64,000 nt of DNA from Flaviflagellibacter sp963786225. GTDB lineage: Bacteria > Pseudomonadota > Alphaproteobacteria > Rhizobiales > Methylopilaceae. The stretch is taken from contig CAWAYQ010000016.1 in the NCBI GenBank assembly GCA_963786225.1, positions 62,001-126,000 of the forward strand, given 5' to 3'. The notes below the pieces were generated by a model. The model did not search any database and was not told where the DNA came from. It was given only the letters and a program-made list of their open reading frames with translations. Position 1 is the stretch's first letter, and each line of letters begins with the position of its first letter. A program made the translations under genes and the position numbers. Below, piece by piece: positions 12,615 to 21,468 of the stretch.

Positions 12615-13790
12615 ATGGGCGCGACAGCGTGTCGGGGCGCGAGGGAGCCTTGCCGGCTCGTCTCCGCGCGTCCTGCGCTCGTTCTCGCAGTCATGCTGGT
12701 TGCGACGGCACTTGCCGGATGCCAGTCCGCGGCCGTCACCGACACTCTCGGCACCGGAGCCGCGGATGCGGCCGCGCCCGCTGAAGCCGACAAGCAGGTC
12801 TTCGGAACGGGACCCGTCGGGGTCGCGCTGTTCGTCGATCGCGTGGCCGATGAGCGGACCGCGCGCGATCAGAGCGACGGCGCCGCGCTCGCGGTGAAGG
12901 ACCTCGGTGCCGATCAGATCGCGCTGACCGTGTTCGACCTCAAAGGCAATGTCGAAAATCTCGATCCGCGCGCCGGAGAAGCCCTGGCCGGCGGCGCGAA
13001 GCTCTTCATCGGCCCCGCGGCCATGGGCCAGATGGCGGCGTTGCGCCATGCCGACAAGGCGAAGCGTCCACCCGTCATTATGCTGGCTCCTGCGCCGACC
13101 GCGCCCGCGCCCGGCGTGTTCGCGCTGGTGTCGGACGAGATCGACAGCGCGGTCGAAGCGGCCGGCTATGCCGCCGGCAGCGGCCGCACGACCATCCTGA
13201 CGGTTGCATCCGCTCCTTTGACCCAGGCCGATGCAGAACGCCTCAAACGCGGCATCGAAGCCAATGGCGCGGCTTTGTCGGGCGTGCTCGACACAGCCGG
13301 CGTAACCGCCGAACCGGGAAAGGCGCTGGCCGCGAAGGCCGATGCCGTCCTTTTGCTCGGCGGAGCGCCGCAGGCGGCCCGCGCGGCCCTCAACGCGGCC
13401 GGTGCGCTTCGTCCCGGCACATGGGTGCTCGGCACGTTCGCATGGCCGCGCGAGGTCTATGCCGATCCCGCCCTCGACGGTGCGTTCATCGCCGGCATCG
13501 ACCAGAACGGCTTCCAGCACATTTCGGATCGCTTCCGCGCCGCCTATGGCCGGACCTTGTCGGCCGAAGCGGCCTACGGCTATGACGCGATTGCGGTGGG
13601 GGCGGGGATCGTCCGGGCCAAGGGCGCCGGGGAAATCGCGCCCGCGGCGCTGCAGGCACCGTCGGGATTTGCCGGCGCGACCGGCATCTTCCGTTTCGGC
13701 GCGGATGGGCGCGTCGAGCGGCGGTTCTCGATTTATCTGGTGAAGAAGGGCTCGCTCGTTCTGCACGACGCGGCGCCGGGCGGCTTCTGA
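12615..13790 (+). CDS. Lipoprotein with periplasmic-binding-protein type 1 fold (penicillin-binding protein activator-like)
   Basis: A 391-residue protein from ATG 12615 (GGGGAC precedes it). An earlier in-frame ATG at 12540 would add 25 residues in front of the signal peptide. The lipobox LAGC near residue 36 follows a hydrophobic stretch (LVLAVMLVATALAGC), so it is probably an outer-membrane or periplasmic lipoprotein. The rest follows the Leu/Ile/Val-binding-type fold: VGVALFVD, GAALAVKDLG, KLFIGPAAMGQMAAL, TILTVASAPLTQADAERLKRG, ADAVLLLGGAPQAA, and AYGYDAIAVGAGIV near the end. Rhizobiales genomes carry such proteins annotated as penicillin-binding protein activators (LpoA C-domain-like). 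That role is inferred from fold only; a solute receptor is possible. Confidence 0.7.
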   Translation: MGATACRGAREPCRLVSARPALVLAVMLVATALAGCQSAAVTDTLGTGAADAAAPAEADKQVFGTGPVGVALFVDRVADERTARDQSDGAALAVKDLGADQIALTVFDLKGNVENLDPRAGEALAGGAKLFIGPAAMGQMAALRHADKAKRPPVIMLAPAPTAPAPGVFALVSDEIDSAVEAAGYAAGSGRTTILTVASAPLTQADAERLKRGIEANGAALSGVLDTAGVTAEPGKALAAKADAVLLLGGAPQAARAALNAAGALRPGTWVLGTFAWPREVYADPALDGAFIAGIDQNGFQHISDRFRAAYGRTLSAEAAYGYDAIAVGAGIVRAKGAGEIAPAALQAPSGFAGATGIFRFGADGRVERRFSIYLVKKGSLVLHDAAPGGF

Positions 13791-14240
13791 AGTCCGGCTT
13801 CTGAAGCCTGCACCGCGCGCTTGAGCCTTGTCGCGGCCGGCGCCCTGCGGAGAAAATTGGTGGAGCCAAACTCTGCGGAGGCCTCGATCCTGTCACGCAG
13901 AACAAGTACCTCAGGCGCCTCTCGCGCTTTTGGCAGTACCTCGTGAGCAGGCGCGTGCTGCGTGCCACGTATTGGCGGGGCTGTCGGTACCCGTTCCTGC
14001 GGTGACCAGCGATCCTCACATACTCCACCAGCGGCACGAACGCGCCTCCGGTGAGAAAACTGAGCAACTCGCCGGCCGCGCCGTATCAGCGTGTGGGTCA
14101 AAGGAGTCACCCGCCCAGTCCAAGCGCTTGTCTCAAGGCATGGCGGCCCGGAACCGATTGCCATGCGGTGGCCGGCATCCAGATACTCAATGTGGCCTCG
14201 CCTATAGGATATTTTCATTAGCCAACAAGGAGGAGTGGAC
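13791..14240. other. 450-bp gap with no convincing gene; possible island remnant
   Basis: Short ORFs exist on both strands but none has a start with ribosome site or a recognisable product. The - strand has coding-like phrases in two frames (RGHIEYLDAGHRMAIGSG near 14190; HEVLPKAREAPEVLVLRDRIEA near 13920), suggesting a degraded gene I cannot name. The right end holds the AT-rich stretch TATAGGATATTTTCATTA, a likely leader or promoter area for the hydrolase. At 13855-13869 is a 15-bp copy of the tRNA-Ala 3' end. Confidence 0.4.
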
Positions 14241-15170
14241 ATGAAGAATTTCAAAGCTTTCCTGGCCATCGCGGTCGCTCTCTCCCTGTCGACGGTCGTC
14301 CCGGCGAGTGCCGAGCCAGTCAAAAACGTCGTCCTCGTCCACGGACTGTTCGCGGACGGATCATGCTGGTCCGAGGTGATCGCCCGCCTTCAGGCCGCGG
14401 GTCTGAACGTGACATCGGTGCAGAACCCGCTGACGACTTTGGACGATGCGGTGGCGGCGACCCAACGCGTGCTGGCCCGGCAGGACGGGCCGACCGTGCT
14501 GGCGGGACATTCCTTCTCGGGCATGATCGTTACGGAGGTCGGCGTCGATCCGAAAGTCTCGGCTCTCGTCTACGTCGCGGCGCGAGCCCCGGATGCGGGG
14601 GAGGACTACGCGGCCCTGGCCAAGACGTTTCCCACGCCGCCGGCCTCGGCGGGTATCGTCTTCGACGGCGATGAGGGAAGGCTCACTGAAGCTGCGTTCC
14701 TGCGCGATTTCGCCGGCGACGTGCCTGAGGCCAAGGCGAAGGTGCTCTATGCGGTCCAGCAGCCGTTTCACAAGGCTCTCCTGACCGGCAAGACCACACA
14801 TGCAGCGTGGCGTTCGAAGCCGAGCTTCTACGCGATCTCGACCGAAGATCGGACGATCAATCCCGATCTCGAGCGGTTCATGGCCAAGCGCATGGGAGCA
14901 ACGACGATCGAGGTGAAGTCGAGCCATTTGTCGCTCATCTCGCACCCAAAGGAGATCGCCGACCTGATCCTGCAAGCCGCCGGGCGATGAGCGCGGCCTG
15001 CAGCGCAATGCTGCAACACCGGCCACCTGCGAGCCGGAATGACGATCGAAGGCAGGATAATCCCGGTCGGCCCCGGCGAGGCCGTCCCATGTCTTGCCTT
15101 CGCGCGAAGGAGCATGGCAGCGCCTGTGGAGCGGCAAGTGTAATCATCCGCAAATCGGACGGAAGAGAAT

Positions 15171-15182
<12 letters not shown>
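13855..15182. repeat. Candidate att-type direct repeat bracketing a 1.3-kb segment at tRNA-Ala
   Basis: The 15-mer AATTGGTGGAGCCAA occurs at 13855-13869 and 15168-15182. The second copy is the 3' end of the tRNA-Ala gene (CCA end, acceptor strand) plus flanking bases. Integrative elements that use tRNA genes leave this kind of 3'-end duplication at the distal boundary. The bracketed DNA holds the alpha/beta hydrolase and a gene-poor stretch; no integrase is visible, so any element would be a remnant. Fifteen bases in one local region is suggestive, not proof. Confidence 0.4.
14241..14990 (+). CDS. Secreted alpha/beta hydrolase
   Basis: A 249-residue protein. ATG 14241 is chosen because the strong ribosome site AAGGAGG lies 7 bases upstream; a GTG at 14235 would overlap that site. 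Residues 1-25 are a signal peptide (FLAIAVALSLSTVVPASA). The alpha/beta hydrolase fold is complete: oxyanion region LVHGLFADGSCW, nucleophile elbow GHSFSGM with the catalytic serine, acid candidate Asp in STEDRTINPD, and His in SSHLSLISHP. It resembles small secreted or periplasmic hydrolases related to plant esterase/hydroxynitrile lyase-like proteins; the substrate is unknown. It sits alone between the putative island end and tRNA-Ala, convergent with the tRNA. Confidence 0.85.
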   Translation: MKNFKAFLAIAVALSLSTVVPASAEPVKNVVLVHGLFADGSCWSEVIARLQAAGLNVTSVQNPLTTLDDAVAATQRVLARQDGPTVLAGHSFSGMIVTEVGVDPKVSALVYVAARAPDAGEDYAALAKTFPTPPASAGIVFDGDEGRLTEAAFLRDFAGDVPEAKAKVLYAVQQPFHKALLTGKTTHAAWRSKPSFYAISTEDRTINPDLERFMAKRMGATTIEVKSSHLSLISHPKEIADLILQAAGR

Positions 15183-15246
<64 letters not shown>

Positions 15247-15342
15247 ACTGAAGCACCGGCGGTTGGGAATTCTGCCGGTGTCGAAAAACGTCCGCGAACT
15301 GATGCTCGCGGACGGGTCTAAGACCACAAAAGAGCGGTTACC

Positions 15343-15756
15343 TCAAGCCTCTTCCTCGCCGGGAAGGTCGCCGTCGATGAGTTCGGCCGCGTCGACCTCT
15401 TCATCCTCGTCTTCTTCGAGGAAGGTGTCGTCGTCCGCCGCATCGGGAATCTCGTCCTCGATCTCGAGGTCGTCGTCCGCGCCGGGCTTCTTGCCGCCGG
15501 CTGCCGCTTCGTCCTCGTCCGCCTCTTCCAGGCTGACGAGTTCGATATCGGGTTCATCGGCCGCGATCTCTTCTTCGGCGGCCTCAGGCACGGCTGCCTT
15601 GGCTTCCGCACGGGCCGCGGCCCGCGACAGCACGATCGGCGCCACCGGCACCACCATGCCCGTATAGGGCGAGATGATCGGGTCTTTGTTCAGGTCGTAG
15701 AACTTGCGCCCTGTCGTGGGACAAACGCGCTTGGTCCCGAGTTCGGTTTTGGCCAC
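15343..15756 (-). CDS. TIGR02300-family 'FYDLN acid' protein
   Basis: A 137-residue protein matching the TIGR02300 family. The N-terminal core is MAKTELGTKRVCPTTGRKFY followed by the name-giving FYDLN and DPIISPYTG; the rest is a long, very acidic low-complexity tail rich in E and D (residues 60-137). The family is conserved in alphaproteobacteria next to aroA, as here, but its function is unknown. The N-terminal CPxTG..FYDLN resembles a degenerate zinc-ribbon-like knuckle. It is divergent from aroA across a 150-bp gap that should hold both promoters. Confidence 0.93.
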   Translation of the reverse strand: MAKTELGTKRVCPTTGRKFYDLNKDPIISPYTGMVVPVAPIVLSRAAARAEAKAAVPEAAEEEIAADEPDIELVSLEEADEDEAAAGGKKPGADDDLEIEDEIPDAADDDTFLEEDEDEEVDAAELIDGDLPGEEEA

Positions 15757-15906
15757 GAAATCGCACCGCTGGTTTTTGAAGATTGGCGCGCTGCATGACG
15801 CGCCTGCTTGGCACTGTCAAGTAGAGGGGTGAAGGCATGGCGACAAGGCCTATCCTATGCTAGACGCACCCTGCTTCCATAAAACCTCACAGAGCGCCCG
15901 AAACCC

Positions 15907-17247
15907 GTGTCGCATAACTCAAAACCCGCGCCTCTCTCCGCGCGCAGCGCCGGCCCCCTGAAGGGCCGCGTCCGCGTGCCCGGCGACAAGTCGATTTCGC
16001 ACCGGGCGCTGATTTTCGGCCTCCTGACACGCGGCACCACCGAGATCGAGGGCCTTCTCGAAGGCGAGGACGTGCTCGCGACGGGCCGCGCCTGCACCCT
16101 TCTCGGCGCCAGGGTCGAGCGCATCGGCACCGGCTCGTGGCGCGTGTCCGGCACCGGCGTCGGATCCATCCTGCCGCCGAAGGGGGTGCTCGATTTCGGC
16201 AATGCCGGAACGGGTTCGCGTCTGATGATGGGCGTCGTCGCCGGTCACGGCGTCACGGCGGTGTTCGACGGCGATGCCAGCCTGCGCAAGCGCCCGATGC
16301 GCCGCGTTCTCGATCCGCTGGTGAAGATGGGCGCCGAAGTCGTGGAACAGGCCGAAGGCGGGCGTCTGCCGCTGACGCTCGCCGGCACGGCCGATCCGAT
16401 CCCGCTCACCTATGAAACACCGGTTCCCTCCGCGCAGGTGAAGTCGGCGGTCCTGCTCGCCGCGCTGAACTCGCCGGGCAAGACCACCGTCATCGAGCGA
16501 GAGGCGACGCGCGATCACACCGAGAAGATGCTCGCTCATTTCGGCGCCGAGATCTCCGTGAAGCCGCACGGCGCGCACGGCCGCGAAATCGTATTGACGG
16601 GGCGTCCCGAGCTTGAGCCGAACAAGGTCATCGTGCCGGGGGACCCGTCGTCCGCGGCGTTTCCGCTCGTCGCGGCGCTCATCGTGCCGGGCTCGGACAT
16701 CGTCATCGAGGGCGCGATGGACAATCCGCTGCGCACCGGCCTTGTAACGACATTGCTGGAAATGGGCGCCAGCATCGAAGCCACCAACCGGCGGACCGAA
16801 GGCGGCGAGGATGTCGCCGATCTCAGGGTGCGGGCCTCGTCGCTGAAGGGCGTCACCGTGCCGGCCGAACGCGCGCCTTCGATGATCGACGAATTTCCGG
16901 TTCTCGCCGTCGCCGCCTCGTTTGCGTCCGGCACGACGCGGATGTGCGGCCTTGCCGAATTGCGCGTCAAGGAGAGCGACCGCCTTGCCGCTGTCGCCGA
17001 CGGGCTGAAGGCCTGCGGCGTCATCTGTGAGATCGAGGGCGACGATCTCATCGTCCATGGCGGCGCGGTTTCGGGCGGCGGTCCGGTCGCGACCCATCTC
17101 GATCACCGGATTGCCATGAGCTTCCTCGTCATGGGCCTCGCCTCGCAAAATCCGGTGACGGTCGACGATGGCGCGATGATCGCGACGAGTTTCCCGGATT
17201 TCGTGCCGCTGCTGGCATCGCTCGGCGCGGAGATCGTGCCGGAATGA
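15907..17247 (+). CDS. aroA: 3-phosphoshikimate 1-carboxyvinyltransferase (EPSP synthase), class II type
   Basis: Sixth step of the shikimate pathway: shikimate-3-phosphate plus PEP to EPSP, in the cytoplasm. 446 residues from GTG 15907. Family signatures: RVPGDKSISHRALIFG, LEGEDVLATG, LDFGNAGTGSRLMMG, SAQVKSAVLLAALN, RDHTEKML, VPGDPSSAAFPLVAAL, RAPSMIDEFPVLAVAA, RVKESDRLAAVADGL, THLDHRIAMSFLVMGL. Overall it matches the class II enzymes (CP4-like). The loop that is NAATG in the glyphosate-insensitive CP4 enzyme reads NAGTG here, with Gly rather than Ala at the insensitivity position. The stop overlaps the cmk start (ATGA), so aroA-cmk are co-transcribed, probably with rpsA downstream. Confidence 0.97.
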   Translation: MSHNSKPAPLSARSAGPLKGRVRVPGDKSISHRALIFGLLTRGTTEIEGLLEGEDVLATGRACTLLGARVERIGTGSWRVSGTGVGSILPPKGVLDFGNAGTGSRLMMGVVAGHGVTAVFDGDASLRKRPMRRVLDPLVKMGAEVVEQAEGGRLPLTLAGTADPIPLTYETPVPSAQVKSAVLLAALNSPGKTTVIEREATRDHTEKMLAHFGAEISVKPHGAHGREIVLTGRPELEPNKVIVPGDPSSAAFPLVAALIVPGSDIVIEGAMDNPLRTGLVTTLLEMGASIEATNRRTEGGEDVADLRVRASSLKGVTVPAERAPSMIDEFPVLAVAASFASGTTRMCGLAELRVKESDRLAAVADGLKACGVICEIEGDDLIVHGGAVSGGGPVATHLDHRIAMSFLVMGLASQNPVTVDDGAMIATSFPDFVPLLASLGAEIVPE

Positions 17248-17867
17248 TTATCGCGATCGACGGGCCGGCTGCGTCCGGCAAAGGCACGCTCGGCAAGCGC
17301 CTCGCAGCGCATTTCGGCTTTGCCCATCTCGATACCGGCCTGCTTTACCGGGCCGTCGCCTACGATCTTCTCCAGGCCGGCCTTCCGCTCTCCGACGAGG
17401 TTCACGCGGCCGAGGCCGCGCGCCGGCTCGATGCCGACAGCCTCGACGACGATTTGCTGCGCGGGGCCGCGATGGGCGAGGCGGCCTCAAAGGTCGCGTC
17501 CATCCCGACGGTCCGCGCCGCCTTGATCGACCTGCAGCGCGCCTTCGCCTCCCGCCCCGAAGGCGCCGTGCTCGACGGCCGCGACATCGGCACGGTCATC
17601 TGTCCGGATGCCGAGGTTAAGATTTACGTGACGGCGACCCCGGAAGAGCGCGCGAACCGCCGCCACCGGGAGCTTTCGGGCCGGGGCGACGTTATCACCT
17701 ATGAAGAGGTCCTGGCCGATATCCGCGCCCGCGACGCCCGGGACACCGGACGGGCGGTCGCTCCTCTGAGGCCCGCAGAGGACGCGAGCTTGCTCGATAC
17801 GACCAAAATGGATATAGACGCCGCGTTCCGTGCAGCTGTCGCCATCATCGACGCTGCGGGCAGCTGA
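17244..17867 (+). CDS. cmk: Cytidylate kinase
   Basis: Phosphorylates CMP/dCMP with ATP in pyrimidine nucleotide metabolism. 207 residues, normal length. Walker A: IAIDGPAASGKGTLGKRLA; then FAHLDTGLLYRAVAY, VLDGRDIGTVICPDAEVKIYVTATPEERANRR, and the lid/NMP region. It starts inside the aroA stop (ATGA overlap at 17244-17247). The aroA-cmk-rpsA order is conserved widely in proteobacteria. Confidence 0.97.
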   Translation: MIIAIDGPAASGKGTLGKRLAAHFGFAHLDTGLLYRAVAYDLLQAGLPLSDEVHAAEAARRLDADSLDDDLLRGAAMGEAASKVASIPTVRAALIDLQRAFASRPEGAVLDGRDIGTVICPDAEVKIYVTATPEERANRRHRELSGRGDVITYEEVLADIRARDARDTGRAVAPLRPAEDASLLDTTKMDIDAAFRAAVAIIDAAGS

Positions 17868-18034
17868 CCGGGCTTCATTCAGCCCTCCGTGCCTCCCGGA
17901 ACCGAAAACCACGCGTCCCGATCCGCCCTCCGAGCGCCGGCCCGCCGCCCTGATATTCAGGGCACGGTCCATGTTTCGGCGGACCGGGATGCATCGCAAC
18001 TCGAACCGCCGGTGCTGAAGGAATACGACACCAC

Positions 18035-19783
18035 ATGAACGCTACCGCTACCGCCACCCGGTCCAAAAAGGACACGGCCCCGACCCGCGAAGATTTCGCG
18101 GCCCTTCTTGAAGCCTCTTTCGAAGAGCAGGATCTCGCCGAAGGCTCGGTCATCAAGGGCACCGTCACCGCCATCGAAAAGGATGTCGCGGTCATCGACG
18201 TGGGTCTCAAGACCGAAGGGCGCGTTGCGCTCCGCGAATTCGGCGGCCACGGCCGCGATCATGGTCTCAGTGTCGGCGATGTCGTCGAAGTTTACCTGGA
18301 GCGCATCGAAAACGCGCTCGGTGAAGCCGTCATCAGCCGCGACAAGGCCCGCCGCGAAGAGAGCTGGGTCAAGCTCGAAGTCGCCTTCAACAACAACGAG
18401 AAGGTCGAAGGCGTCATCTTCAACCAGGTCAAGGGTGGTTACACCGTCGACCTCGACGGCGCCGTGGCCTTCCTGCCGCGCAGCCAGGTCGATATCCGTC
18501 CCGTGCGCGATGTCGGCCCGCTGATGGGCGTTCCGCAGCCGTTCCAGATTCTCAAGATGGATCGCCGCCGCGGCAACATCGTCGTCTCGCGCCGCACGGT
18601 TCTCGAAGAGACCCGCGCCGAACAGCGTCAGGAACTGGTGCAGAACCTCGAAGAGGGCCAGGTCATCGACGGTGTCGTGAAGAACATCACCGATTACGGT
18701 GCGTTCGTGGATCTCGGCGGCATCGACGGCCTGCTCCATGTCACCGACATCGCGTGGCGCCGCGTCAACCATCCGACCGAAGTCCTGAACATCGGCCAGA
18801 CGGTCAAGGTCAAGATCATCAAGATCAATCACGAGACGCACCGCATCTCGCTCGGCATGAAGCAGCTTCTGGCCGATCCGTGGGAAGGCATCGAGGCGAA
18901 GTACCCTGTCGGTACGCGCTTCACCGGCCGCGTCACCAACATCACCGATTACGGCGCCTTCGTCGAACTGGAGCCGGGCATCGAAGGCCTGATCCACGTT
19001 TCCGAAATGTCGTGGACCAAGAAGAACGTCCATCCCGGCAAGATCGTCTCCTCGTCGCAGGAAGTCGAAGTGCAGGTGCTGGAAGTCGATTCGTCCAAGC
19101 GCCGCATCTCGCTGGGTCTCAAGCAGACCCTGCAGAATCCGTGGGCCGCGTTCGCCGAGAAGTACAAGGCCGGCACCGAGGTTGAAGGCGAGGTCAAGAA
19201 CAAGACCGAGTTCGGTCTGTTCCTCGGCCTCGACGGCGATGTCGACGGCATGGTCCACCTGTCGGATCTCGACTGGAGCCGCGCCGGCGAAGTCGCGATC
19301 GAGGATTACAAGAAGGGCGACATGGTCAAGGCGGTCGTTCTCGACGTCGATGTCGAGAAGGAACGCATCTCGCTCGGCGTGAAGCAGCTCTCCGGCAATC
19401 CCGTCACCTCGTCGGCCTCGGCCGGCGGCGGCGAGATCAAGAAGGGTTCGACCGTCACCGTCGAAGTCGTCGAAGTGCAGGAAGGCGGCCTCGAAGTGAA
19501 GCTCGTGGATGGCGGCGCGTCCGCTTACATCCGCCGCGCCGATCTCGCCCGCGATCGCGGCGACCAGCGCCCCGAGCGTTTCTCGGTCGGCCAGAAGGTC
19601 GATGCCCGCGTCACGGCCGCCGACAAGAAGACCGGCAAGATCGGTCTGTCGATCAAGGCGCAGGAAGTCGCTCAGGAGAAGGAAGCCATCGCTCAGTACG
19701 GCTCGTCCGACTCGGGTGCTTCGCTCGGCGACATTCTCGGCGCCGCGCTGAAGCAGCGCGCCGACGACGCCAACGAAGACTGA
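18035..19783 (+). CDS. rpsA: 30S ribosomal protein S1
   Basis: 582 residues from ATG 18035. S1 binds mRNA leaders on the 30S subunit and is needed for translation initiation. Six S1 (OB-fold) repeats are visible. The best are ITDYGAFVDLGGIDGLLHVTDIAW, ITDYGAFVELEPGIEGLIHVSEMSW, and TEFGLFLGLDGDVDGMVHLSDLDW (each given here only as the repeat core), each followed by a KRRISLGLKQ-type ending. The last repeat (LEVKLVDGGASAYIRRADLA) precedes a less conserved tail. It lies 167 bp downstream of cmk and is followed at once by a strong terminator. Confidence 0.98.
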   Translation: MNATATATRSKKDTAPTREDFAALLEASFEEQDLAEGSVIKGTVTAIEKDVAVIDVGLKTEGRVALREFGGHGRDHGLSVGDVVEVYLERIENALGEAVISRDKARREESWVKLEVAFNNNEKVEGVIFNQVKGGYTVDLDGAVAFLPRSQVDIRPVRDVGPLMGVPQPFQILKMDRRRGNIVVSRRTVLEETRAEQRQELVQNLEEGQVIDGVVKNITDYGAFVDLGGIDGLLHVTDIAWRRVNHPTEVLNIGQTVKVKIIKINHETHRISLGMKQLLADPWEGIEAKYPVGTRFTGRVTNITDYGAFVELEPGIEGLIHVSEMSWTKKNVHPGKIVSSSQEVEVQVLEVDSSKRRISLGLKQTLQNPWAAFAEKYKAGTEVEGEVKNKTEFGLFLGLDGDVDGMVHLSDLDWSRAGEVAIEDYKKGDMVKAVVLDVDVEKERISLGVKQLSGNPVTSSASAGGGEIKKGSTVTVEVVEVQEGGLEVKLVDGGASAYIRRADLARDRGDQRPERFSVGQKVDARVTAADKKTGKIGLSIKAQEVAQEKEAIAQYGSSDSGASLGDILGAALKQRADDANED

Positions 19784-19806
19784 TCGTTCCGCATGTACGG
19801 ACAATG

Positions 19807-19836
19807 AAGTCCCGGGCGAAAGCCCGGGACTTTTTT
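19807..19836 (+). terminator. Rho-independent terminator of rpsA
   Basis: A perfect 11-bp stem AAGTCCCGGGC / GCCCGGGACTT with a GAAA tetraloop, followed by a T-run (TTTT continuing to 19836), starts 23 bases after the rpsA stop codon. Confidence 0.93.
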
Positions 19837-19852
19837 ATTTGGCACGGCCTTT

Positions 19853-20042
19853 ATCCCTCCTCCGCGAAGCGGGGGAGGGCCGAGTCGCGCAGAGCGCGAC
19901 CGGGGTGGGGGCACTTTGCCGGGTCCTACCCCACCCCGGTGCACACTCAACTCGGCTCTAGCCGAGTTGAGCATTGGGGTGCCGAACTCGGGTAGACCCG
20001 AGTTCGGGCGCGCACTCGGCCCTCCCCTTTCAGGGGAGGGAT
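19853..20042. repeat. Modular intergenic repeat (family A) with two nested 26-bp palindromes
   Basis: This fills most of the 336-bp rpsA-sppA gap. It begins ATCCCTCCTCCGCGAAGCGG, continues with a variable hairpin GTCGCGCA-GA-GCGCGAC and CCGGGGTGGGG, and ends CCTCCCCTTTCAGGGGAGGG. Two palindromes lie inside: 19946-19971 (arms CTCAACTCGGC, loop TCTA) and 19982-20007 (arms CCGAACTCGGGT, loop AG). Confidence 0.8.
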
Positions 20043-20119
20043 GAAGGCAGGGGAGGCATGAAGCCCGTTTCCCCTCCGTCGCATTTGCCGCTAGAATCAG
20101 GGAAAGTCTGGAGATTCCC

Positions 20120-21094
20120 ATGGCCATGGACGCCAATTCCATCGTCGAACGCCGGCGCCTCCGCCGCCGCTTGAGCTTCTGGCGCATTGCCGCGCTGGTT
20201 CTCGTCGCGGCCGTCGCGGTCGTGCTCGGCTATCGCTTCACCGACCTCGCGCCCGGCAAAAAATCGGCCCATGTCGCGCGCGTCAATCTCAACGGCGTGA
20301 TCCTCGGCTCCGACAAGCGCCAGAAAATGTTCGAGGAGATCGGCAAGAGCGGCGCCAAGGCGGTGCTGATCGAGATCGACAGCCCCGGCGGGGGCGTCAC
20401 GGCGTCCGAAGAGCTTTACGGCGACATCCGCAAGCTCGCCGAAACACGGCCCATCGTCGCGGTGATCGGGTCGGTCGCGGCCTCCGGCGGCTATATCGCC
20501 GCGCTCGCCGCCGATCGCATCGTTTCGCGCCAGACCTCGCTCACCGGCTCGATCGGCGTGCTTGCGCAATATCCCGATCTGTCGGGCCTTCTCACGAATC
20601 TCGGCGTGAAAATGGAAGCGGTGAAAAGTGCGCCGCTGAAAGCCGCGCCCGACATGTTCAAGCCGACGACGCCGGAAGAACGCGCCGCGCTGCAGTCGCT
20701 CATCATGGATTCATTCGACTGGTTCAAGAATCTCGTCTCGGAGCGGCGCGGCCTGACCGGCCCGCGGCTCGAACAGGTGTCCGACGGACGCGCCTTCACC
20801 GGCCGTCAGGCGCTCGATCTCGGTCTGATCGATCAGATCGGCGGCGAGACGGAGGCCCGCACCTGGCTCGCCGAGACGAGACAGGTCCCGGCGACGCTGC
20901 CGATACGCGATTGGAAGCCTGCGAGCGAAGGTTTTGCCGGATTGGATTTGGCCGAAGGCGCGATGGCCGGACTTGCCGATGCGGCGGGTTTCCCGGTGAT
21001 CGCGGCACGGATTCGGTCGGGTACAGCATCGAACCTTGATCTACATGCGCTTGACGGGCTTCTAGCTATCTGGCACCCTTCGTTCCAACAGTAA
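20120..21094 (+). CDS. sppA: Signal peptide peptidase SppA (single-domain form)
   Basis: An inner-membrane serine protease that degrades cleaved signal peptides in the periplasm. 324 residues, the short bacterial form. One N-terminal membrane segment (about residues 20-41, IAALVLVAAVAVVLGY), then the ClpP-like fold: IEIDSPGGGV, VIGSVAASGGYIAALAAD with the nucleophile serine (ASGGY), LTGSIGVLAQ, and the general-base lysine in VKSAPLKAAPD. ATG 20120 is used; an ATG two codons later is equally possible. ihfB follows 38 bp downstream, the usual neighbour in Rhizobiales. Confidence 0.95.
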   Translation: MAMDANSIVERRRLRRRLSFWRIAALVLVAAVAVVLGYRFTDLAPGKKSAHVARVNLNGVILGSDKRQKMFEEIGKSGAKAVLIEIDSPGGGVTASEELYGDIRKLAETRPIVAVIGSVAASGGYIAALAADRIVSRQTSLTGSIGVLAQYPDLSGLLTNLGVKMEAVKSAPLKAAPDMFKPTTPEERAALQSLIMDSFDWFKNLVSERRGLTGPRLEQVSDGRAFTGRQALDLGLIDQIGGETEARTWLAETRQVPATLPIRDWKPASEGFAGLDLAEGAMAGLADAAGFPVIAARIRSGTASNLDLHALDGLLAIWHPSFQQ

Positions 21095-21132
21095 AAAGTG
21101 CATAAGACACTTACACTTAGGGGTATGGCAAC

Positions 21133-21426
21133 GTGATCAAATCGGAACTCGTCGGACGCGTCGCCGCGTCCAACCCCCATCTTTACCAGCGTGACGTCGA
21201 AAACGTCGTCAACGCGATCCTCGACGCGATCTCGGAGGCTTTATCCCGGGGAGACCGGGTAGAACTCCGCGGTTTCGGCGCATTTTCGGTAAAGAGCCGT
21301 CCGGCCCGCGAGGGCCGCAATCCACGCACGGGCGCTCGCGTTTCGGTGTCGGAGAAGGCGGTGCCGTTCTTCAAGAGCGGCAAGGAAATGCGCGCCCGGC
21401 TCAATCGCGATTCGCCCGAAGCCTGA
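21133..21426 (+). CDS. ihfB: Integration host factor beta subunit
   Basis: A 97-residue DNA-bending protein of the HU/IHF family that forms a heterodimer with IhfA (not in this window). Start GTG 21133. Family signature: MIKSELVGRVAASNPHLYQRD, then RVELRGFGAFSVKSRPAREG, GRNPRTGARVSV and KAVPFFKSGKEMR, the beta-arm and C-terminal helix of IHF-beta. The R-N-P-R-T-G motif at the arm tip contains the intercalating proline. Confidence 0.96.
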   Translation: MIKSELVGRVAASNPHLYQRDVENVVNAILDAISEALSRGDRVELRGFGAFSVKSRPAREGRNPRTGARVSVSEKAVPFFKSGKEMRARLNRDSPEA

Positions 21427-21468
21427 TCCGGAACCCTTTCCGGACCTGGATCATCTGAAGGATCTTAC

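Noticed and set aside
13828..14244. 138-codon + strand ORF upstream of the hydrolase
   Set aside because: No ribosome site, no recognisable product, and it runs into the hydrolase leader; - strand remnants in the same place look equally coding-like.
17957..19804. A 615-codon - strand frame opposite rpsA
   Set aside because: Antisense to six clear S1 repeats; its own periodicity comes from those repeats.
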